Shown piece by piece: positions 58,981 through 64,000 of a stretch of DNA of 64,000 nucleotides. A program made the position numbers and the translations under genes. This DNA comes from Geothrix campi. GTDB taxonomy: Bacteria; Acidobacteriota; Holophagae; Holophagales; Holophagaceae. Location of the stretch: NCBI RefSeq assembly GCF_024609265.1, contig NZ_JANHMP010000001.1, forward strand, positions 1 through 64,000. The letters run 5' to 3'. How positions within the stretch are numbered: position 1 is the first letter of the stretch; the number at the start of each line of letters is the position of its first letter. A model generated the notes under the pieces. The model was given only the letters and a program-made list of their open reading frames with translations. It did not search any database and was not told where the DNA came from.

Positions 58981-59730
58981 CTAGAAGACCTTGGCTTCAT
59001 CCTTGAGGGCCTGGAGCAGGGCCTGGGCCTGAGCGGAGGCGTCGCCCTGCAGCAGGCGTCCGGCGGGGCGCTCGGGCGGCAGGACCAGGGCGCTCACCTG
59101 GGCGCCGGCGGTCACGGCCACGGCATCCACCTCTTCGATGGTCTTCTTCTTGGCGGCCATGATCCCCTTGAGACTGGCATAGCGGGGCTCATTGAGGCCC
59201 TTCTGCGCGGTGATGACCGCGGGCAGCGCGCCTTCGACGACTTCGGAGCCGACTTCGATCTCGCGTTCAGCCTTGAACGTGCCCTCACCGAGTTCCAGCT
59301 TCACGACGACGTTGGCCTGGGCCACGCCTAGCAGCTCCGCCAGCATGGGGCCCATGGCGGCGTTATCTCCCCCCAGGCCCTTATTGCCGCAGAGGATCAG
59401 GTCGAAGCCCTTGTCCTTGGCGTAGGCGGCGATCATCTGCGCCACAGCGAAGGCATCGCCCTGGCCATCGCCCTTCAGCAGGACGGCGCTATCGGCACCC
59501 AGGGCCAGCGCATTCTTCAGCACTTCCTTGGCCGTGTCGCCACCAACGGAGAGGGCCACCACTTCGGCTCCCTTCCCTTCCTTGATGCGGACCGCCTCTT
59601 CCAGGGCGTACTCGTCATAGGGGCTGGTGATCCATTTGACGTCCGCGGGGTCGAGCGACTTGCCGTCCGCGGCGACTTTGATCTTGGTCTCAGTATCGGG
59701 GACCTGTTTGAGGGCGACGAGGATCTTCAT
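58981..59730 (-). CDS. etfB: Electron transfer flavoprotein beta subunit
   Basis: A 249-residue AMP/FAD-binding subunit. MKILVALKQVPDTETKIKVA is the standard start, SPYDEYALEEAVRIKE and LCGNKGLGGDNAAMGPMLAE match EtfB. ATG 59730 is preceded by GGGAGCGCCC. It forms an operon with etfA. No acyl-CoA dehydrogenase or FixABCX is adjacent. Confidence 0.96.
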   Translation of the reverse strand: MKILVALKQVPDTETKIKVAADGKSLDPADVKWITSPYDEYALEEAVRIKEGKGAEVVALSVGGDTAKEVLKNALALGADSAVLLKGDGQGDAFAVAQMIAAYAKDKGFDLILCGNKGLGGDNAAMGPMLAELLGVAQANVVVKLELGEGTFKAEREIEVGSEVVEGALPAVITAQKGLNEPRYASLKGIMAAKKKTIEEVDAVAVTAGAQVSALVLPPERPAGRLLQGDASAQAQALLQALKDEAKVF

Positions 59731-59917
59731 GGGCGCTCCCTGATGCGTCATGGACAGGCCGGTGGGGACCGGCCGAAAAATGGATTCTAGCGCGGCGTGA
59801 CCTTCCACCTTACCGGCCTTTGACGATCTTTGTGCCGGGAATCACGGGCCTGTCTCCAGGTAAGTTATATCTGCCCTCGGGTAGGCTGGGGCAGCCTTCC
59901 GGTATGGTGGTCGGATC

Positions 59918-61048
59918 ATGCGCGACGCCACCCCGACTTTCGATGGAGCCCTCGTCCTCACCGGAGGAGGAACGGGGGGGCATTTCTTCCCGGCCATGGC
60001 CCTGGCCGAAGGCGCCCGCCGCCGGTGGCCCGAGCATCCCGTGGCATTCGTGGGGGCCCGCCGCGGGATCGAGGCCCGGGAACTCCCCGGCAGCGTCTGG
60101 CCCCACCTGCTCCTGGATGTGGAGGGCTTCCTCGGGCGATCACCACTGCGGGCGGCGAAATCCGCCTGGAAGCTGTGGCGCGCCACGGCCCGATTGAAGG
60201 CCCTCTGGCGCCGTGGACGGCCCTGGGCCGTGATCGGCACCGGCGGCTACGGAGCCGCGCCGGCACTGCTGGCGGCACGGGCTCTGGGCATCCCTTTTTT
60301 CCTGCATGAAAGCAATGCGGCTCCGGGCGCTCTGGTGAAGCTGCTCGCTCCCAGGGCCAGGCGCGTCTGGTGCGGTCTGGAGGCGGTGCGCCCGCTGCTG
60401 CCCGGGGCTGATTGCCGGGTGGTGGGCACGCCGGTGCGGGAGGCCTTTCTCCGGGATTTCAGGGCCGTGGAGACACTGGAACCGCCGCTCAGGCTGCTGG
60501 TGCTGGGAGGGAGCGGCGGCGCGCGGGCCCTCAACGAGGCGCTGCTGGAGGGGGCGCCGGCGCTGCTGGCGGGGGCTCCGGATTGGGAGATCCTGCACCA
60601 GGCCGGGCCCGTGGAGTTCGAGCGCCTGAAGGACCGTCCCCGCCATGCGCGCCACGCCCTGGTTCCTTTCATCGCCCGGGTGGACGAGGCCATGGAATCC
60701 GCCAGCCTCGTGCTGAGCCGATCCGGGGCCAGCACTTGCGCCGAGCTGAAGGCCGTAGGCCGGGGGGCGATCCTGGTGCCCCTGCCCACCAGCGCCAACG
60801 GGCATCAGCGCATGAACGCCCTTGCCCTGGCCTCGGAAGGGCGCGCCGCCGTGGTCGAGCAGGGCACCGATTTCCCAGGCCGCCTGCAACTCGCCCTGCG
60901 CCTGCTCCTGGCTGATGGCAAGGCCCGTCAATCCCTGTCCGGCCCGCGAGAGCCCAATCGGGCCGTGGACCTCTGCCTGGAGGACCTGGCGGACTACCTC
61001 GGCGTGCGCGGTTCCGCCAGCCAGGCGACCACGACGGACACGAAGTAG
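59918..61048 (+). CDS. murG: Undecaprenyldiphospho-muramoylpentapeptide GlcNAc transferase MurG
   Basis: MurG adds GlcNAc to lipid I to form lipid II at the cytoplasmic face. The 376-residue protein has the GT-B N-terminal GGGTGGHFFPAMALAE loop, VIGTGGYGAAPAL, FFLHESNAAPG, and the C-terminal VLGGSGGARALNEALLE, LSRSGASTCAELKAVG, ILVPLPTSANGHQRMNA sites. It is not in a dcw-type cluster here, so the rest of the mur/fts genes are elsewhere. It converges on tatC, overlapping by 55 bases. Confidence 0.96.
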   Translation: MRDATPTFDGALVLTGGGTGGHFFPAMALAEGARRRWPEHPVAFVGARRGIEARELPGSVWPHLLLDVEGFLGRSPLRAAKSAWKLWRATARLKALWRRGRPWAVIGTGGYGAAPALLAARALGIPFFLHESNAAPGALVKLLAPRARRVWCGLEAVRPLLPGADCRVVGTPVREAFLRDFRAVETLEPPLRLLVLGGSGGARALNEALLEGAPALLAGAPDWEILHQAGPVEFERLKDRPRHARHALVPFIARVDEAMESASLVLSRSGASTCAELKAVGRGAILVPLPTSANGHQRMNALALASEGRAAVVEQGTDFPGRLQLALRLLLADGKARQSLSGPREPNRAVDLCLEDLADYLGVRGSASQATTTDTK

Positions 61049-61764
61049 AGGCCGAGCAGCACGACGCTGAAGAAGATGGTGGTCACCACCACGTCGCCGG
61101 GCGTGAAGAAGGCGCTGAAGATCAGGATGGCCATGGTGGCGTGGCGCCAGTACTTCAGCATGAGCCGGGCGGTCACGATGCGGAATTTGGCCAGGAAGAA
61201 GAACAGGACCGGCAACTCGAACATCACGCCGGTGATGAGCGTGGTGGAGATGAACAGGTCCAGGTAGTCCGAGGCGTGCAGGTTGGCCCGCAGTCCTGCG
61301 GAGGCAGCTTCCTGGAAGAGGATGTCGCCCAGGAACCGGAAGGCCTGCTTGTAGGCGAAGGCGGCGCCAGCGAGGAAACACCCCGAGGTCACGAAGACGA
61401 ACGGGATGACCAGGCGCCGTTCCTTCGGCAGGAGGCCGGGCCGGATGAAGGCCCACAGCTGGTAGAAGAGGAAGGGCGCGCAGAACACCGCCGCGCACCA
61501 CAGCGAGAGCCGCATCATGCTGAAGAAGGGCTCGGTGAGGTCTGTGAAGGCGAAGGGATCGAGGGCGGCGACGGGCTTGCCGGTCTGGCGGGACATGGCC
61601 TCGAGGAAGGGTTTCTGGGCCCAGGCCCACAGCTTGAATCGGAAGGCATAGGTGACCGCGAAGCCCACGGCCACGATGGCGAGCGAGCGGACAATGCGCA
61701 CCCGCAGCTCCTGCAGGTGTTCCCAGAAGCTCATCTTGTCGGGCGGCGTGGCCGGAAGCGCCAT
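60994..61764 (-). CDS. tatC: Sec-independent protein translocase TatC
   Basis: The receptor subunit for twin-arginine signal peptides. The 256-residue protein has six membrane helices with the conserved SFWEHLQELRVRIVRSL, FFSMMRLSLWCAAVFCAPFL, and FPAxxR-like regions, ending in SAFFTPGDVVVTTIFF. The start 61764 gives MALPATPPDK before the core; ATG 61734 (MSFWEHL) is an alternative. It follows tatA and together they indicate a Tat system of the minimal AC kind. Confidence 0.95.
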   Translation of the reverse strand: MALPATPPDKMSFWEHLQELRVRIVRSLAIVAVGFAVTYAFRFKLWAWAQKPFLEAMSRQTGKPVAALDPFAFTDLTEPFFSMMRLSLWCAAVFCAPFLFYQLWAFIRPGLLPKERRLVIPFVFVTSGCFLAGAAFAYKQAFRFLGDILFQEAASAGLRANLHASDYLDLFISTTLITGVMFELPVLFFFLAKFRIVTARLMLKYWRHATMAILIFSAFFTPGDVVVTTIFFSVVLLGLYFVSVVVAWLAEPRTPR

Positions 61765-61828
61765 GGTCCTCGAGGGGAGAGAGAGGCCGGCCCCTGTGAA
61801 GAGGCCGGCCGGTGGAGGGCCTTGGGGC

Positions 61829-62023
61829 CTACTTCTTGTCCTTGTCGGCCGGGGGGGCGCTGACATCTTCCTTCACGGAATCCGTCAGTTCGCGGCTGGC
61901 CTTCTTGAACTCCTGGATGCCCTTGCCCAGACTCTTGCCCAGTTCCGGCAGGCGGGAGGGTCCGAAGAAGATCAGCAGCGCGATGCCGATCAGCAGGATT
62001 TCCATCATTCCGAGATTGCCCAT
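61829..62023 (-). CDS. tatA: Sec-independent protein translocase TatA
   Basis: A 64-residue protein: short N-terminus, one membrane helix (MMEILLIGIALLIFFGPSRL), the conserved FGPSRLPELGKSLGKGIQEF amphipathic helix and a Lys/Asp-rich tail. The N-terminal arrangement fits TatA/E rather than TatB. It lies ahead of tatC in the same direction. Confidence 0.95.
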   Translation of the reverse strand: MGNLGMMEILLIGIALLIFFGPSRLPELGKSLGKGIQEFKKASRELTDSVKEDVSAPPADKDKK

Positions 62024-62055
62024 GTTCGTGCTCCTTGGCGGGGTGCGAATGCCCT

Positions 62056-62409
62056 TCAGGGTTTGAGATCCGCCAGCGCCAGGCCGGCCGGAAGGTCGAG
62101 TTCCATTCTAAGCAGGGCCTGCCCGTGAGTCTTGCCCTGGGCATCAGTTTTCACACTTTCGCTGCCGCCCCCGCCCAGCGAATCGTGGAGGATGAAGTTG
62201 ATGGCCTTGAGGTTAGGAACTTCAAAGCGTTCAACACCACCTTTGCATATGGTTGAAAAGTGATGCTTGATACGTTCCGGCGTAAGTTCCTGTTGCAACA
62301 AACGATAGCCGGCCTCCGTATAGGCGATGACGCCCACGTTGGAACCGTCCCCCTTGTCGCCACTGCGGGCGTGGGCGATGTCCTCAAGCCGGATGCGGGT
62401 GTGGGTCAT
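62056..62409 (-). CDS. AtuA-like ferredoxin-fold stand-alone protein
   Basis: A 117-residue protein resembling the small C-terminal domain of AtuA-type (acyclic terpene utilisation) proteins: LEDIAHARSGDKGDGSNVGV, VERFEVPNLKAINFILHDSL, GGGGSESVKTDAQGKTHGQA. AtuA-like proteins usually carry a large N-terminal domain in front; here only the small part exists, as also occurs in some bacteria where a separate large partner gene is elsewhere. ATG 62409 overlaps the ugd stop (TGATG-type). Confidence 0.75.
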   Translation of the reverse strand: MTHTRIRLEDIAHARSGDKGDGSNVGVIAYTEAGYRLLQQELTPERIKHHFSTICKGGVERFEVPNLKAINFILHDSLGGGGSESVKTDAQGKTHGQALLRMELDLPAGLALADLKP

Positions 62410-63761
62410 TTGGCCTCCACGGTGCGGCGTCCCAGGGAATGGTAGATCCAACCCTTGGCCTCCATGGCCTCTGGTCGGAACAGATTGCGGCCATCGAACA
62501 TGCGCCGTGACTTGAGGGCCTTGGCGACGGCCTCGAGGTCGGCCGCCTTGTACTCGGCCCACTCCGTGGCGATGAGCAGGGCATCCGCACCCTCGCAGGC
62601 CTCCAACGGGGTGGCGGCGTAGCGGACCTTGTCGCCGATCCTGGCCTTCACGGCATCCATGGCGGCGAAGTCATGGACCACGACTTCGGCCCCCAGGTTC
62701 ACCAACCCTTCGATGAGCTCCAGGGCCATGCTCTCCCGGATGTCATCCGTGTTGGCCTTGAACGCCAGGCCCCAAAGCGCAAAGCGCCGATCTTTCAACG
62801 GGGCCGGTACGCCGGCTTTCACGCCGAAATGGGCCTTCAGCTTGCGCAGGAGCACCTGCTTCTGATGGCGATTGGCTTCCACGGTGGCGGTCAGGGTCAT
62901 CATCGGCTGCCCATACTCCCGACCCACCTTCAGCAGGGCCTGGAGATCCTTGGGGAAGCAGGAACCGCCGAAACCGGGGCCGGGGTTCAGGAAGGCGGGG
63001 CCGATGCGATGGTCGGCGCCGATGGCCGTCTTCACGTGGTCGACATCCGCGCCCACGGCTTCAGCCAGGTTGGCGATCTCGTTGATGAAGCTGATGCGCA
63101 GGGCCAGCATGGCATTGGCTGCGTACTTGGTGAGCTCGGCGCTGGGGGGATCCATGCGGAACCACTTGCCGCCGCTGCGGTCCAGGAAGGGTTGGTAGAG
63201 GCCCTTCATCACGGCTTCGGCGTGGTCCGTGCGACAGCCCACCACCACCCGGTCAGGCTCCAGGAAGTCCTCGATGGCCGAGCCTTCGCGCAGAAACTCC
63301 GGGTTGCTCACGACTTCGAAGGGGCGGTCGGTCTGAGCGGCGATCTCCGCATGGACGCGGGCGGCCGTGCCCACCGGGACCGTGCTCTTGTCTACCACGA
63401 TGAGGGGCTTGGCCTCCTTGGACCGCAGGGCCATGGCCCGGCCGATCTGGCCCGTCACGGCCAGTACGTATTTCATGTCCGCGCTTCCGTCTTCGCTCTG
63501 GGGGGTGCCCACGCAGATGAAGGCGGCATCCGCCTCCGCGATGCCCGCCTTGAGGTCGGTGGTGAACCGCAGGGCACCGGAGGCCAGATGCCTGGCGAGA
63601 AGCGCGTCGAGGCCCGGTTCGAAGATGGGGGATTCACCCCGGGCGAGGGTGGCCACCTTGGCGGCGTCCACATCCACCCCGAGGATATGGTGGCCAGCTT
63701 CCGCGAAGCAGGCGGCAGCCACCAGTCCCACGTAACCTGACCCGATGACCAGCACTTGCAT
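62406..63761 (-). CDS. ugd: UDP-glucose 6-dehydrogenase
   Basis: Converts UDP-glucose to UDP-glucuronate with two NAD+. The 451-residue protein has the nucleotide fold VIGSGYVGLVAAACFAEAG, ICVGTPQSEDGSADMKYV, VEVVSNPEFLREGSAIEDF-type block, and the catalytic Cys in PGPGFGGSCFPKDLQALLK. The C-terminal domain has WGLAFKANTDDIRESMA. The product feeds polysaccharide or lipid A modification. It overlaps the AtuA-like gene and is divergent from a tolQ/exbB-like gene. Confidence 0.96.
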   Translation of the reverse strand: MQVLVIGSGYVGLVAAACFAEAGHHILGVDVDAAKVATLARGESPIFEPGLDALLARHLASGALRFTTDLKAGIAEADAAFICVGTPQSEDGSADMKYVLAVTGQIGRAMALRSKEAKPLIVVDKSTVPVGTAARVHAEIAAQTDRPFEVVSNPEFLREGSAIEDFLEPDRVVVGCRTDHAEAVMKGLYQPFLDRSGGKWFRMDPPSAELTKYAANAMLALRISFINEIANLAEAVGADVDHVKTAIGADHRIGPAFLNPGPGFGGSCFPKDLQALLKVGREYGQPMMTLTATVEANRHQKQVLLRKLKAHFGVKAGVPAPLKDRRFALWGLAFKANTDDIRESMALELIEGLVNLGAEVVVHDFAAMDAVKARIGDKVRYAATPLEACEGADALLIATEWAEYKAADLEAVAKALKSRRMFDGRNLFRPEAMEAKGWIYHSLGRRTVEAK

Positions 63762-63830
63762 GGCGTCCTCGCGCAAAGGACCCAGTGTAGCCGCATCCCC
63801 GCTTGCTATCATTTCCTGGACGGAGGCAGC

Positions 63831-64000
63831 ATGGCGATTCTGGCGGCACCCACGGGCAATGAGGTCAACCTGCTGGAGGTGATGCTCCATGCGGGCCCCG
63901 TCGCCAAATCGGTGCTGACGATCCTCTTCACGTTCTCGCTGCTGAGTTGGGTCGTGATCATCCGGAAGGCGCTGCTCTACCGGCGCAGCCGCGAGGTGTC
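63831..64000 (+). CDS. TolQ/ExbB-like proton channel protein, 5' part only
   Basis: The last 170 bases code for the start of a MotA/TolQ/ExbB-type protein: NEVNLLEVMLHAGPVAKS followed by a first membrane helix (VLTILFTFSLLSWVVII) and the basic RKALLYRRSREV. GGAGG precedes the ATG at 63831. The rest, and any tolR/tolA partners, lie past the window end. Confidence 0.8.
   Translation, partial: MAILAAPTGNEVNLLEVMLHAGPVAKSVLTILFTFSLLSWVVIIRKALLYRRSREV

Overview
The window looks like chromosome of a high-G+C, Gram-negative, didermal bacterium. It carries lpxK, TonB- and TolQ-type proteins, Tat and Liv transporters, and lipoproteins with signal peptides. The gene style suggests an acidobacterium of the Holophaga/Geothrix group: ETF, C4-dicarboxylate carriers, DUF2911, many fused proteins and a Dnmt2-like enzyme. 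That placement is inference from protein flavour, not from a marker-gene comparison.

Layout. 1-7.3 kb: end of an rRNA operon (5S), pyruvate phosphate dikinase, then a tight run of ettA, a Cys-tailed membrane protein, a Dnmt2-like tRNA cytosine methyltransferase and a nucleosidase-fold protein. 7.3-13.8 kb: comEC (minus), an NtrC-type regulator, and a pseudokinase-TonB fusion. 13.8-20.4 kb: rnhA/lat (minus), moaE, and an imuB-dnaE2 mutagenesis pair. 20.4-23.1 kb: small DinB, SnoaL and HhH proteins and a lipoprotein. 23.1-25.6 kb: a visibly AT-rich defence island with a caspase-like protease, a ThsB-like TIR protein and a third TIR/deoxyribosyltransferase-like protein. It appears to be an array of integron-type gene cassettes with attC-like sites and no integrase in view. 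25.6-28.6 kb: repeat-rich spacer, a cytochrome c gene and a DUF2911 protein. 28.6-33.6 kb: small regulators and envelope genes, a diiron protein, cspA. 33.7-38.5 kb: a fused aconitase-family enzyme, an L,D-transpeptidase/Mur-ligase fusion, mazG. 39-43.6 kb: tartrate/D-malate dehydrogenase and two dicarboxylate carriers. 43.7-49.3 kb: fused aroD-aroE, a degenerate NtrC-like regulator, moxR, rodZ-like. 49.3-54.4 kb: tRNA-Gly(CCC) and a branched-chain amino acid (Liv) ABC operon with a fused LivM-LivG. 54.5-64 kb: lpxK, free-Met-R-sulfoxide reductase, a cNMP/FHA protein, etfBA with a partial etfA relic beside it, murG, tatAC, ugd, and the start of a tolQ/exbB-like gene.

The strongest candidate for an unusual system is the 23.1-25.6 kb island. 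The TIR plus caspase pair matches the logic of a recently reported Thoeris subtype, in which a TIR-made cyclic ADP-ribose signal switches on a caspase-like protease. Here it sits on what look like integron cassettes, next to a further TIR-like gene. Other points of interest are the L,D-transpeptidase/Mur-ligase fusion, the pseudokinase-TonB fusion, the bacterial Dnmt2 homologue and a family of intergenic inverted/direct repeats.
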